Below, piece by piece: positions 1 through 9,037 of a DNA stretch of 64,000 bases. This stretch comes from an uncultured Victivallales bacterium (lineage in GTDB: Bacteria > Verrucomicrobiota > Lentisphaeria > Victivallales > UBA1829): contig CALXSJ010000014.1 of assembly GCA_944391115.1 (NCBI GenBank), positions 33,760 to 97,759 on the forward strand, in the 5' to 3' direction. The notes beneath the pieces were generated by a model. The model saw only the letters and a list, made by a program, of their open reading frames with translations, searched no databases and was not told the DNA's origin. The translations under genes were made by a program, and so were the position numbers. The number at the start of each line of letters is the position of its first letter. Position 1 is the first letter of the stretch.

Positions 1-180
1 ATTGAAAATCTCTACTGTATCGGACGCAACGGACAGCACCGCTACAACAACATGGACCACTCCATGCTTTCCGCGATGCGCGCAGTCGAACTGATCGTCT
101 CGGGAGCAAAGGACAAATCCCCGCTCTGGAACGTCAACACCGAAGCGGAATACCATGAGGAAAAACAGCCCGCCCGCTGA
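1..180 (+). CDS. FAD-dependent oxidoreductase, C-terminal fragment
   Basis: The reading frame is open from base 1 and ends at TGA 178-180, giving the last 59 residues of a protein that begins outside the window. The fragment has the motif NLYCIGRNGQHRYNNMDHSM followed by a WNVNTEAEYHE tail. This is how amine-oxidase / protoporphyrinogen-oxidase-like FAD enzymes end (the IGR-G segment contacts the flavin), often in glycan-related loci of gut bacteria. Substrate cannot be judged from the fragment. It is followed by the 3' end of the iclR-type gene on the other strand, so it is not co-transcribed with the galactonate genes. Confidence 0.75.
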   Translation: MENLYCIGRNGQHRYNNMDHSMLSAMRAVELIVSGAKDKSPLWNVNTEAEYHEEKQPAR

Positions 181-217
181 ACGGGAGGACGCATCCACCC
201 CCCCGGGACAGCTTCCG

Positions 218-958
218 TCAGAGCATCGCGGCAATTTCACGGGCCGCATCCCGGAGCAAAGACGCATAGGAAAGCGTCTGTTCGCGCAGATACAGCTCCG
301 AACCGGAAACGCTGAGCGCACAGAGAGCGGAACCGTCCGGCGCCGTCACCGGCGCGGCCACACAATATACACCGCGTTCGTGCTCGCAGTCATCCACAGC
401 ATACCCCTTTTGCCGGATTTCCGCAAGCTCTTTTTCCAGCGCATCCGCATTGGTGATGGTATTCCCCGTAAATGCCGTAAATTCAATTGAACGGATGACG
501 GCACCCCGCTCCCGTTCGGGAAGAAAAGCCAGCATGGCCTTCCCGACACCGGTGCAGTAGAGCGGGCTGCTCTTCCCGATCATCGATCCCATCCGGACGG
601 ACCGGACACCTTCCACCTTGTCGATATAGACCACCCGCGCATTTTCCATCCGCGCGAGATGCACGGTCTCATGCGTCCGTTCGGCCAGCGCGGCAAGGAC
701 CGGGTGCGCAATCCGGATCAGCGGATTCTGATTCGCCGCCTGACTGCCCAGGCGCGAGATCGCCGCCCCGAGGCAATAGCGCTGTTCCTGCTTCACCAGA
801 TACCCGCGTTCCGTCAGAAACTTCAGCATCCGGAACACGGTGCTCTGCGGAATCCGCGTCATCCCGCTGATCTCGCGCCCCTTCAGTCCGTCACGGCTGG
901 AGGCGATCAGCTCCAGAATCTCAAAGATTTTCGCAAAACTTTTTTCTCCGTCTTTCAT
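218..958 (-). CDS. IclR family transcriptional regulator
   Basis: 246 residues. An N-terminal winged helix (about residues 5-60, with IPQSTVFRMLKFL as recognition region) precedes an IclR effector domain (about 80-240) with the family pattern GSMIGKSSPLYCTGVGKAMLA. I place the start at 958 because AAAGGA lies about 10 bases upstream. An alternative Met at 1018 would add 20 residues, lacks a good ribosome site and would run into the palindrome at 1015-1034. It is divergent from the kinase-dehydratase-aldolase genes, which is the usual arrangement for an IclR protein controlling sugar-acid catabolism. I infer that it controls those genes in response to galactonate or a 2-keto-3-deoxy intermediate. 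Confidence 0.9.
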   Translation of the reverse strand: MKDGEKSFAKIFEILELIASSRDGLKGREISGMTRIPQSTVFRMLKFLTERGYLVKQEQRYCLGAAISRLGSQAANQNPLIRIAHPVLAALAERTHETVHLARMENARVVYIDKVEGVRSVRMGSMIGKSSPLYCTGVGKAMLAFLPERERGAVIRSIEFTAFTGNTITNADALEKELAEIRQKGYAVDDCEHERGVYCVAAPVTAPDGSALCALSVSGSELYLREQTLSYASLLRDAAREIAAML

Positions 959-1014
959 GTCCTGAAAATCCTTTCCGCGGAAAAAAGAAAATTCCGCTTG
1001 CAATTTCATCAAAA

Positions 1015-1034
1015 ACAATATATAGTTATATTGT
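1015..1034. promoter_or_regulatory. Palindromic operator candidate between iclR-type gene and galactonate genes
   Basis: A perfect inverted repeat, ACAATATA-TAGT-TATATTGT, has 8-base arms and a 4-base centre. It lies in the only intergenic space shared by the divergent regulator and catabolic genes. IclR-family operators are commonly short imperfect palindromes of about this size. It is the obvious candidate binding site of the adjacent regulator (inference). Confidence 0.5.
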
Positions 1035-1089
1035 AAGAATTCAATCTCACATTATGAGAAAATTTAAAATTTTTCAAGGAGGATGTCCT

Positions 1090-2193
1090 ATGGAAACCGG
1101 AAAACCCATTGCCTGCTTCGGTGAAGTCATGCTCCGGCTGGGAGCGCCGGGGAAGCTGCGTCTTGCCCAGAGCCTGCCGGGAACGCTGGAAGCCACGTTC
1201 GGCGGGGGAGAGGCCAATGTCTGCGCATCGCTTGCCATGCTCGGGAGCAAAAGCCGTTATCTGAGTGCGCTGCCGGACAATCCGGTCAGCCGCGCCTTCG
1301 CCGCGCAGCTCCGCGGCATCGGCGCCGATACGGATCACATCCTTTATACGCAGGGGGGGCGCATGGGAATCTACTTCGTGGAGCATGGCGCAGCGCAGCG
1401 TCCCTCGAATGTCATCTACGACCGCGCGCACTCGGTCATTGCCGAATCCGGACCGGAATGCTATGATTTCGAGTCCATGCTGTCCGGCTGCGGGCACCTG
1501 CATATCACGGGCATCACGCCGTCTCTGAGCGAAAAGGCGTATCTGGCAACCCTGCACCTTGCGGAAAAAGCCGCGGAGATGGGAATCTCCGTCTCCTGCG
1601 ACCTGAATTTCCGGAAGAAACTCTGGAGATGGAAGGAGGGGATGGCGCCACGGGAGCTGGCGGCGGCGTGCATGGAAAAAATCGTCGCCTGCGCGAATCT
1701 CATCATCGGCAACGAAGAGGACGCCGCGGATGTCTTCGGCATCCATGCGGACGGCACGGCTGTGGAAAGCGGGAAACTGAACATTCCCGGCTATACCGCG
1801 GTTGCGGCCCGCCTTTCCGCCAGATTTCCGAAGGCGGAATTCATTGCGCTCACCCTGCGGGAAAGCATCTCCGCGGATCACAACAACTGGGGCGGGATGC
1901 TGTTCGAATGCAGAACAGGAAAAGCGTATCTGGCGCCGCTCAACGCCGCCGGACAGTACACGCCGTATGAGATCCGCGACATCGTGGACCGCTTCGGAGG
2001 CGGCGACTCCTTCTGCGCGGGACTGATCCATGCGCTGAGCACCCCCGAATATTCCGCTCCGGAAACGGCCATCCGCTTTGCAATTGCGGCAAGCTGCCTG
2101 AAACACACGATAAAAGGCGACTACAACTATGCAACATGCGCGGAAGTCGTCTCCCTGATGAACGGCAGCGCATCCGGCAGGGTCAGACGCTGA
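1090..2193 (+). CDS. PfkB family sugar-acid kinase (2-dehydro-3-deoxy-galactonate/gluconate kinase)
   Basis: 367 residues, ribokinase/PfkB fold. It phosphorylates the 2-keto-3-deoxy sugar acid made by the next enzyme at O6 using ATP. The C-terminal signature DIVDRFGGGDSFCAGLIHAL carries the anion-hole glycines and the catalytic Asp of the family, and the N-terminal GEVMLRL start is typical of KdgK proteins. The ATG at 1090 has AAGGAGG 7 bases upstream; an in-frame ATG at 1054 has none. It lies 12 bases before the dehydratase. Classical enterobacterial DgoK belongs to a different fold family, so a PfkB kinase fills the step here. Specificity for the galacto versus gluco epimer is inferred from the neighbours. 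Confidence 0.88.
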   Translation: METGKPIACFGEVMLRLGAPGKLRLAQSLPGTLEATFGGGEANVCASLAMLGSKSRYLSALPDNPVSRAFAAQLRGIGADTDHILYTQGGRMGIYFVEHGAAQRPSNVIYDRAHSVIAESGPECYDFESMLSGCGHLHITGITPSLSEKAYLATLHLAEKAAEMGISVSCDLNFRKKLWRWKEGMAPRELAAACMEKIVACANLIIGNEEDAADVFGIHADGTAVESGKLNIPGYTAVAARLSARFPKAEFIALTLRESISADHNNWGGMLFECRTGKAYLAPLNAAGQYTPYEIRDIVDRFGGGDSFCAGLIHALSTPEYSAPETAIRFAIAASCLKHTIKGDYNYATCAEVVSLMNGSASGRVRR

Positions 2194-2205
2194 AGGAGAG
2201 GCGGA

Positions 2206-3369
2206 ATGAAAATCACAAAAATCGAACCGGTTCTGGTCGGCGCGCCCACTCCGGGCGTGGGACTGCTTTCCAGCCGGAACTATCTCTTCATCCGCGTTCA
2301 TACCGACGAGGGCATCTCGGGACTCGGCGAAGCCACGCTGGAAAGTCATGACAATGCAGTGCTCGGGGCGCTCAAGGACATCGAAAACCTGGTCCTCGGC
2401 GAAGATCCGGCGCGGATTGAGCATCTGACGCAGAAAATGCTCAAACAGCTCTTCTGGAAGGGCGGCGTCATCAAGGGCAGCGCCATTGCCGGCGTGGAAC
2501 TGGCGCTGTGGGATATTCTCGGCAAAAGTCTCGGTCAGCCCGTCTACAAACTGCTCGGAGGCGCCTGCCGGGACAAAATCCGGGTTTACGTCAACGGCTG
2601 GAGCGGCGGTTCCCTTGATCCGGCCGTCATCCGGGAAAAACTGCATTCGGCAATGGAGGCGGGATATGACGCGTTCAAGTTCAGTCTTGCCCAGCCGGTC
2701 TGGCCGCTCAGCGATCCCGCCGGACTCCGCCGAATCGCAAAGGCCGCGGAAACCATCCGGGAAACCGCCGGTCCGGACGCCATGCTCATGTTTGACGGAC
2801 ACGGACGCTACGACGCGGATTTCGCCATCCGGGTCGCCGGAATTCTGCGCGCCCTGGACTTCGCATTTTTCGAAGAACCCTGCCAGCCGGAGGACGAGGA
2901 GGGACTGGCGAAAGTGGCGCGCCATGCGGATCTTCCGGTCGCGTCCGGAGAACGTCTCGCCTTTCTGCCGGAATTCAAGCGTCTGCTGGCCCGCGGATGC
3001 GCAAGCGTCGTTCAGCCGGATATCGGGCACTGCTGCGGGTTCGGCACCGCGCTCAAGGCCGCCCGGCTCGCCGAAGCGTTCAACGCGTTCGTCGCCCCGC
3101 ACGGACCGATGAGTCCGGTCATCACGACCATCTCGCTGCATCTTGACGCCGTCATACCGAACTTCCTGATCCAGGAACGGCTTTTCCTGAACGACTGGAG
3201 AAACGAGGTCATCCGGGAACCCCTGCGGGTGGAAAACGGTTTTCTTACGCTGAATGACAGGCCGGGATGGGGCATTGAACTCAATGACGACGTATGCGCG
3301 GCCCATCCGGCGGTGCGCCCCTATACCCCGCAGCTCTACCGCCCGGACGGAGCGGTCTGCGACTGGTGA
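2206..3369 (+). CDS. dgoD: D-galactonate dehydratase-like enolase superfamily enzyme
   Basis: 387 residues, mandelate racemase / muconate lactonising enzyme family. The expected reaction is D-galactonate to 2-dehydro-3-deoxy-D-galactonate plus water. The DgoD active-site pattern is visible: DGHGR (D197, H199), FFEEP (E223/E224), SGER (E249), APHGP (H299) and IQE (E324) correspond to the Asp/His, metal-ligand Glu and general acid positions of E. coli DgoD. AAGGAGAGGCGGA precedes the ATG. It is the middle gene of the kinase-dehydratase-aldolase set. Other sugar acids remain possible because members of this superfamily change specificity easily. Confidence 0.85.
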   Translation: MKITKIEPVLVGAPTPGVGLLSSRNYLFIRVHTDEGISGLGEATLESHDNAVLGALKDIENLVLGEDPARIEHLTQKMLKQLFWKGGVIKGSAIAGVELALWDILGKSLGQPVYKLLGGACRDKIRVYVNGWSGGSLDPAVIREKLHSAMEAGYDAFKFSLAQPVWPLSDPAGLRRIAKAAETIRETAGPDAMLMFDGHGRYDADFAIRVAGILRALDFAFFEEPCQPEDEEGLAKVARHADLPVASGERLAFLPEFKRLLARGCASVVQPDIGHCCGFGTALKAARLAEAFNAFVAPHGPMSPVITTISLHLDAVIPNFLIQERLFLNDWRNEVIREPLRVENGFLTLNDRPGWGIELNDDVCAAHPAVRPYTPQLYRPDGAVCDW

Positions 3370-3425
3370 TTCCGGAAACGGCGTTCCAGACGCCATGCAA
3401 TCATCCAAACAAAGGAACTGAAACG

Positions 3426-4034
3426 ATGAATCTTGAAACTCTGCTGAAACAATGTCCCCTGATCGCAATCCTGCGCGGAATCCGCCCGGAAGAGGTGGAA
3501 ACGGTCTGCGACGTCCTGTATGAATCCGGCATCCTGCTTCTGGAAATTCCCCTGAATTCGCCGGACGCGCTCCGGAGCATCGAAATAGCGGCGCGCCATG
3601 TGAAGTCCCGCCAGCTCGCCGGAGCCGGAACCGTGCTGACGCCGGAAGAAGCCGCATCCGTCCGTGACGCGGGCGGGGAGTTCATCATTTCCCCGAACAC
3701 CGACCCGGAGGTGATCCGGGCTTCCAAACGCCTCGGCATGATCTCCATTCCGGGTTTCCTGACGCCAAGCGAAGCCTTCTGCGCAATCCGCGCGGGAGCC
3801 GATTACCTGAAACTGTTCCCCGCCGGCAACTTCGGCCCCGGTTATGTCAAGGATCTGAAAGCCGTCATCAAGCATCCGATCCTCGCCGTCGGCGGGATCA
3901 ACCGGGAAAATCTCCGCTCCTATCTGGACGTCTGCACGGGCGCCGGAATCGGCAGCGCGCTTTACAAGGCGGGAAAAAGTGCGGATGCGGTACGGGCGGA
4001 TGCGCAGGCGTTCCTGCAGGCATCCGTCCGCTGA
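3426..4034 (+). CDS. dgoA: 2-dehydro-3-deoxy-6-phosphogalactonate aldolase
   Basis: 202 residues, class I KDPG/KDPGal aldolase. It cleaves the phosphorylated keto-deoxy acid into pyruvate and glyceraldehyde 3-phosphate. Visible residues are R17 (AILRGI), E40 in LEIPLNSP and the Schiff-base lysine K129 in YLKLFPA. The EIPLNSP form, together with GIGSALYKAGKS near the C-terminus, matches DgoA more closely than Eda, which has a T-R-T type motif there. The ATG at 3426 has AAAGGA 9 bases upstream; the longer open frame from 3294 overlaps the dehydratase and is not used. It closes the galactonate operon. Confidence 0.9.
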   Translation: MNLETLLKQCPLIAILRGIRPEEVETVCDVLYESGILLLEIPLNSPDALRSIEIAARHVKSRQLAGAGTVLTPEEAASVRDAGGEFIISPNTDPEVIRASKRLGMISIPGFLTPSEAFCAIRAGADYLKLFPAGNFGPGYVKDLKAVIKHPILAVGGINRENLRSYLDVCTGAGIGSALYKAGKSADAVRADAQAFLQASVR

Positions 4035-4036
4035 CG

Positions 4037-4071
4037 AAAAAAAACGGGGAAAACGGCATGACGCCGTTCCC
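4037..4071 (-). terminator. Intrinsic terminator of the Gfo/Idh operon
   Basis: Read on the minus strand, GGGAACGGC-gtcat-GCCGTTTTCCC forms a hairpin followed by CG and eight T. It lies just after the stop of the minus-strand oxidoreductase at 4083 and between convergent genes. The stem may also slow plus-strand transcription from the aldolase. Confidence 0.7.
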
Positions 4072-4082
4072 GATCCGGAGGA

Positions 4083-5072
4083 TTACGCGCGGTCGGCGGC
4101 GCTCTGAATCTCCAGCGTCCGCCGCGTGCTCTGAAGAACGACCTGAGTCGTCAGATCCCCCGGCTCGCCGGCAATGTCGCGCAGGAAACTTTCCAGATAA
4201 TCCATCGGAGCCTGCGCGGGCGGGGCAATCAGCGTGACATCCTTCCGGCTTTTCAGATAAGCCTTCACGTGCTTGTCGGAGCAGTTGAACTCGATCATGC
4301 CGCCGGTTCCCCAGATGTCGAATCTCCAGTAGGTGGGCATGGAGAAACCGATGGAATCCGGTGCGGCATAGGAGACGTCTCCGAGCACGCCGCAGCCGTT
4401 GCTCAAAGTGAGCATGAACTGGGCTGCGTCATTGAAGCAGTCGCATCCGGAATCGAACGCCTGCCAGGTGCGCGCGGCGACAGTGCCGCTGATTTCCAAA
4501 CCGGTCAGCCAGGGAATGATGTCAATGGCATGACTCGCAATGTCATTGATCGTCCCGCCGTGTTTTCCGGGCTCGAAATACCATGCGGGACGGCTGCCGC
4601 GCATCAGGGGATGCTGGCCGCCGAACTGAATCTGCGTAATCTTCCCGAGCGTGCCGCCGCGGATCAGCTCCCGCGCCGTCGCGAAATTCGGGACGGAGCG
4701 CAGTTCATACATGCATCCGACCTTGCATCCGGAGGTTTCCGCGAGACGCTCGATCTCGTCCAGCTCCGCAAGGGAAGTGCAGAGCGGCTTGTCGGCGATC
4801 ACATGCTTCCCGGCCTTCAGCGCGCGGGCGGCAAGACTGCCGCGTTTCGCGTAATAATCCCCGATTGCGACAATGTCGCAGTCCGCACGGCGCAGCATTT
4901 CGTCGAAATCCCGGTCGGTCAGCTTGACGTCGGGACGGGTCGGAAGCAGGGAAGCCGTCTCGTCCTCTTCGCACACGGCGGTCAGCTCCAGGGCGGGATT
5001 CCGGAGAACTTTGTCATAAAGGGAAAAGATGTGTCCGTGCCGGAATCCTGCAAAAGCGATTTTCAGTTTCAT
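4083..5072 (-). CDS. Gfo/Idh/MocA family oxidoreductase
   Basis: 329 residues. A Rossmann NAD(P)-binding domain (about 1-120) has AGFRHGH in place of the usual GxGxxG, then the family motif DKPLCT with the catalytic Lys. The C-terminal alpha/beta domain contains GGTINDIASHAIDIIPWL (Asp/His dyad region). Members oxidise or reduce sugars, inositols and sugar acids, or open glycosides by an oxidation-elimination route. The start overlaps the stop of the upstream oxidoreductase by 4 bases (5069-5072), so the two are translationally coupled. Substrate is unknown; I would guess a cyclitol or sugar derivative handled by both enzymes. Confidence 0.85.
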   Translation of the reverse strand: MKLKIAFAGFRHGHIFSLYDKVLRNPALELTAVCEEDETASLLPTRPDVKLTDRDFDEMLRRADCDIVAIGDYYAKRGSLAARALKAGKHVIADKPLCTSLAELDEIERLAETSGCKVGCMYELRSVPNFATARELIRGGTLGKITQIQFGGQHPLMRGSRPAWYFEPGKHGGTINDIASHAIDIIPWLTGLEISGTVAARTWQAFDSGCDCFNDAAQFMLTLSNGCGVLGDVSYAAPDSIGFSMPTYWRFDIWGTGGMIEFNCSDKHVKAYLKSRKDVTLIAPPAQAPMDYLESFLRDIAGEPGDLTTQVVLQSTRRTLEIQSAADRA

Positions 5073-6184
5073 TTCTGTTTTCCTTTTCTGCTGTTTGCAA
5101 TCAGTTTCTCAAGTTCAGCGTCAAATTCCTCCGCCTTCAGAGGCAGAGAGACGGAAGATCCCTTCAGCTGGGAAAGCAGCATCGCGTTGCCGAGCTCCAG
5201 GCTGTTGATCCCCTCCGCAGCGGGAGCATAGAGCGGGGTATCATGCAGAATCGCCTCGGCGAAGTTTTCGATGATGTCGCGATGCATCGTCGGATTCGCG
5301 CCGTTCACGGGGATGTCGATGTGCCAGCGGTCCGGAAAACTCATGGTGGTCTTCGAAGTCCGGCAGAATTCGGACATCGGAATTTCATTGCGGAGGAACG
5401 AGAGTTTCCCGTTTTCAAGGACCAGTCGCCCGCGCTCCGCGGCGATTTCCAGACGGTTTGTCCCGGGCGCCTCTCCGGTGGAGGTCACGAACATGCCGGT
5501 TTTCCCATCCGGATATTCGAGAATCGCGCTGACCTCGTCTTCGACCTCGATGTCATGGTATTTCCCGAAAAAGACCTTCGCGGTCACGGTCGCCGGCATG
5601 CCGAAAAACCACTGCATCAGATCAAGCTGATGGGGGCACTGGTTCAGGAGAACGCCGCCGCCCTCGCCCGCCCAGGTCGCGCGCCAGGTGCCGGAATTGT
5701 AATAAGTCTGGGTGCGGAACCAGTCGGTGATGATCCAGTTGATCCGGCGGATCGCGCCGAGTTCACCGGAATCAATCAGCTGCTTGATCTTGATGTTCGT
5801 CGGAATTCTGCGCAGACAGAACATTGCGCTGAGTTTGAGTTCGGAATGCGCCTTTGCGGCGGCGACGAGCCGTGCCGCTTCGGATTTCTGCACGGCAACC
5901 GGTTTTTCGACAAGAACGTGGAGCCCGCGCTCCATCGCGCGCAGGGCGAGCGGCACATGCGAATAGTGCGGCGTGGAAATGATGACGGCATCCACTTTTC
6001 CGGAGTCGAACAGAGCCTCGCTGTCGGAAAACAGTTCCGCCCCGCTCTCCTTCTGACGCTCCAGCGCTTGCGGATCAATATCGCAAAGAGCCGTGAGTTT
6101 GCAGTTTTTCAGCTGGCTGACGCTTCTGACGTGAGCGCTTCCCATCACACCGACGCCGATGATTCCGATTCTGACCACAGACAT
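5069..6184 (-). CDS. Gfo/Idh/MocA family oxidoreductase
   Basis: 371 residues. The canonical GVGVMGSAH nucleotide-binding loop at the N-terminus, VEKPVAV with the catalytic lysine, and GGGVLLNQCPHQLDLMQW with the conserved His of the active site are all visible. I start at 6184 (MSVVRIG) because AAGGA sits 7 bases upstream; a Met at 6199 would place the ribosome site inside the gene. It is first in a two-gene operon read from a promoter at 6233-6260 and divergent from an AraC-type regulator. It is probably an NAD(P)-dependent dehydrogenase of a sugar or inositol; the exact substrate is not readable. Confidence 0.87.
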   Translation of the reverse strand: MSVVRIGIIGVGVMGSAHVRSVSQLKNCKLTALCDIDPQALERQKESGAELFSDSEALFDSGKVDAVIISTPHYSHVPLALRAMERGLHVLVEKPVAVQKSEAARLVAAAKAHSELKLSAMFCLRRIPTNIKIKQLIDSGELGAIRRINWIITDWFRTQTYYNSGTWRATWAGEGGGVLLNQCPHQLDLMQWFFGMPATVTAKVFFGKYHDIEVEDEVSAILEYPDGKTGMFVTSTGEAPGTNRLEIAAERGRLVLENGKLSFLRNEIPMSEFCRTSKTTMSFPDRWHIDIPVNGANPTMHRDIIENFAEAILHDTPLYAPAAEGINSLELGNAMLLSQLKGSSVSLPLKAEEFDAELEKLIANSRKGKQK

Positions 6185-6232
6185 TTTCTTTTCCTTCATT
6201 TTCGTTTTTGCCTTTTTCCGGCCATCTGTTAT

Positions 6233-6260
6233 ATTATACCGTAAAAAAAAGTTAAAACAA
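6233..6260 (-). promoter_or_regulatory. Sigma-70-like promoter for the Gfo/Idh operon
   Basis: On the minus strand, -35 TTGTTT, a 16-base spacer and a perfect -10 TATAAT are placed about 40-70 bases before the coupled oxidoreductase genes. It shares the 105-base divergent region with the AraC-type gene. Confidence 0.55.
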
Positions 6261-6289
6261 TCACAGTAAAGCTCTTTTTTTTAACAGAT

Positions 6290-7162
6290 ATGCTCAAAAA
6301 ACTGATTCAGGCGTCGAAAAAGCTTCGGTCTTCTTCCGGTCTGTTCGTAAACCGCCCGAACGGATACGATTTTGACCTTCCGGACAACATTCTGCTTTTC
6401 ACCCGGGGCGGTCTCTCCCCCGCGGCGGCCCAGGGAGCAATTCACCACCGGCATCTTCTGAATCTGAATCTCGGGTCTCCGTGCGAACTGCTCCTGGACG
6501 GCCACCGCTTTCATCTGGAGACGGGAAGCATGTTCCTGATCTATCCCTACGAAAACCATCTGTTCATGCATACGGATGAACAGGTGTTCCGGCTGATGAT
6601 TACATTTGAAGTCAAACGCAGCGACATTCTTCCGGAACGGCGTTCCTGCGCCGCGCTGAACGAGGATTCCGCCCGTCTGGCCTTCGAACTGCTCAGGGCC
6701 TACCGGAACAAGGCGGAAAAATGGGATCAGACCCTGCTGCTCACGCTTCTCCTGAGCCGCTTCCGGCAGGACACGCAGAAAGACGCCGCGGTTCCGGTGT
6801 TCCCGGAGGAGGGCGGCTCGTTCGCCCCGCGGATCGTCCGGCACATCACCACCCATCTGGACGGAGAGCTGGGGCTGGAACATCTCTCGAAGCTGTTTCA
6901 TATCTCCCGGAGCCATCTGCGGAGGAAATTCCAGGAAGAAACCGGAATCAGTCTCGGCGCGTACATCCGCCGGAGCCGGATCACCAAGGCGATGTATTAC
7001 CTGAACCGGGGGGAAAGAAACATCGGGGAGATCGCCGAACTCTGCGGCTACTCCTCCATCCAGGCATTCAGCCGCGCATTCCGGAAGGAGGCGGGGGTCA
7101 CACCGCTCGCCCGCCGGGCGGAGCTGATCGCCCTGCGGAGAACCCGCGCGCTGGAATCCTGA
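6290..7162 (+). CDS. AraC family transcriptional regulator
   Basis: 290 residues. The N-terminal part (about 20-120) looks like a cupin-type ligand-binding domain: HRFHLETGSMFLIYPYENHLF is the typical strand region. Residues about 180-285 hold the double helix-turn-helix: LSKLFHISRSHLRRKFQEETG and the second helix pair IAELCGYSSIQAFSRAFRKE. The ATG at 6290 has no clear ribosome site, only an A/T-rich leader. It is divergent from the two oxidoreductases and is the natural candidate for their activator, sensing a sugar or sugar derivative (inference). Confidence 0.9.
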   Translation: MLKKLIQASKKLRSSSGLFVNRPNGYDFDLPDNILLFTRGGLSPAAAQGAIHHRHLLNLNLGSPCELLLDGHRFHLETGSMFLIYPYENHLFMHTDEQVFRLMITFEVKRSDILPERRSCAALNEDSARLAFELLRAYRNKAEKWDQTLLLTLLLSRFRQDTQKDAAVPVFPEEGGSFAPRIVRHITTHLDGELGLEHLSKLFHISRSHLRRKFQEETGISLGAYIRRSRITKAMYYLNRGERNIGEIAELCGYSSIQAFSRAFRKEAGVTPLARRAELIALRRTRALES

Positions 7163-7330
7163 ACCCGCTCTCTATCATCTTTCCGCCGGAACGCCATGGA
7201 GAAGACATGTGTTCCGGTGCAGTTTTCCTCAAAAACGGGGAAGAAACGCATTTTTTTCCCGTCCCGTCTGGCTATTTTCCGAAATTGTGGTAAATTACCA
7301 TCCTGAAACATAACATCCAAGGAGGATCAC

Positions 7331-8926
7331 ATGGGAACGGAATGGATTGACAGGTGCCACAAATATACCATCATTGACGGGGAAAGCGGATTTCAGATCA
7401 ACTTTGCGGGAATGAACTTCGAGGACAAGGACATCGACGAACTCGGCGAACGGTTCGGCGCAGTGAATCTCGAAATGCAGAAAATCGAGCAGGGCGAGAT
7501 CAAGAACCCCGATGAAAACCGGAAAGTCACGCACTTCACGGACCGCTCCATCTACACCGGGTCCCCGATCTACAACGAAGTGGAGGACTTCGTGGCGAAA
7601 ATCCGCTCCGGCGAAATCAAAGGCTCGACCGGAAAACCATTCGACGCGGCGATCATCAACGGAATCGGCGGTTCCGCACTCGGTCCCCAGCTCCTCCAGA
7701 TGGCGATCAACGGACCCTACTGGAACGAACTCTCCGCCGAAAAACGCAATCATTATCTGCGCATCTACTTCCTCGACAACACCGACACTGCGGGGCTGTA
7801 CGACGCGCTTCAGGTATGCGACCTCGAAACCACTCTCGTGGTCAACGTCTCGAAATCCGGCGGCACGCAGGAAACCAAAAACAACATGATCGTCTGCATG
7901 GAACAGTATGCCGCAGGAAAGATCGATTTTGCAAAGCACGCCTGCGCGATCACCATGCGCGGAAGCGAACTCGACACCCTTGCGCGCGGCGGCGGCTGGC
8001 TCAAGGTGTTTGAAATGGCGGAGTCCATCGGCGGGCGCACCAGTGAAACCAGCATCGTCGGGCATCTCCCCGCCGCGCTCGCGGGCATCGACTTCAAGGG
8101 GCTTCTCTTCGGCGCGTGCCACATGGACAAACTCACGCGCAATCCCAGGCTCTCCCACAATCCGGCCTACATGCTTTCGGCAATGTGGTATCTGGCGGGC
8201 GACGGAAAAGGCGACCGCAACATGGTCATCGTTCCGTATTCCGACCGCCTGATCCTGCTTTCGCGCTACCTTCAGCAGCTGGTCATGGAAAGCCTCGGCA
8301 AGGAGAAGGACCTTGACGGCAACACCGTCCATCAGGGACTGAACGTCTTCGGCAACAAGGGCGGCACAGACGCTCACGCCTTCATTCAGCAGCTCAACGA
8401 CGGACGTGACGACTTCTTCGTAACCTTCATTGAAGTGCTCGAAGACAAAATGAGCGCGCCGATCAGCGGCTCCATCGCCATGGGCGACTACCTCCACGGT
8501 TTCATGGCCGGACTCTCCAACGCGCTCCGCGGCAAGAAACGCCAGGTCATCGAAATGCGTATCGGCAAAGTGGACACCTTCAACGTCGGCATGCTGATCG
8601 CTCTTTATGAACGCGCTGTCGCCGCCTATGCGGAACTGATCCACATCAACGCGTTCCACCAGCCCGGCGTGCAGGCATACAAACTTGCAAGCAAGGGCGT
8701 CATCCGTCTTCTGACCGACGTCGAAGCGAAACTTCCCGCGTTTGCGCCGTTCACCGGAACCGCCGCCGAATACGCCGCAAAACTCAATCTTGGAGAAAGC
8801 GAATACGAGCTGGAAGGCATTCTGGCGAAACTCGCCGCGAACAACGACCGCCGCGAACTGGCGTTCAATCTCCGCCGCGAATGGAACAAGGACAAAGGCT
8901 GGGAATACACCGTCTCGGCGAAGTAA
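7331..8926 (+). CDS. pgi: Glucose-6-phosphate isomerase
   Basis: 531 residues, interconverting glucose 6-phosphate and fructose 6-phosphate in the cytoplasm. Family hallmarks are INGIGGSALGPQ, the phosphate-binding NVSKSGGTQET, NKGGTDAHAFIQQL with the conserved acid/base region, and the C-terminal HINAFHQPGVQAYK holding the ring-opening His and Lys region. AAGGAGG lies just upstream of the ATG. A small palindrome GGTAA-A-TTACC sits about 30 bases before the start and could be an operator. The gene stands alone between the AraC regulator and a radical SAM gene. Confidence 0.95.
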   Translation: MGTEWIDRCHKYTIIDGESGFQINFAGMNFEDKDIDELGERFGAVNLEMQKIEQGEIKNPDENRKVTHFTDRSIYTGSPIYNEVEDFVAKIRSGEIKGSTGKPFDAAIINGIGGSALGPQLLQMAINGPYWNELSAEKRNHYLRIYFLDNTDTAGLYDALQVCDLETTLVVNVSKSGGTQETKNNMIVCMEQYAAGKIDFAKHACAITMRGSELDTLARGGGWLKVFEMAESIGGRTSETSIVGHLPAALAGIDFKGLLFGACHMDKLTRNPRLSHNPAYMLSAMWYLAGDGKGDRNMVIVPYSDRLILLSRYLQQLVMESLGKEKDLDGNTVHQGLNVFGNKGGTDAHAFIQQLNDGRDDFFVTFIEVLEDKMSAPISGSIAMGDYLHGFMAGLSNALRGKKRQVIEMRIGKVDTFNVGMLIALYERAVAAYAELIHINAFHQPGVQAYKLASKGVIRLLTDVEAKLPAFAPFTGTAAEYAAKLNLGESEYELEGILAKLAANNDRRELAFNLRREWNKDKGWEYTVSAK

Positions 8927-9037
8927 CCCTTTTCCCGGCAGAAATCGCCGGAAGAGAAAACGCAAGGAATACGGGGAAACACGCCTTGCCGGAGATTCCG
9001 CTCCGGACAGGGCGTTCCCGCTGAAAGGCAGAGCAGC

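Noticed and set aside
1009..3657. Minus-strand open frame of 882 codons
   Set aside because: It is antisense to the galactonate kinase and dehydratase, whose active-site motifs are intact.
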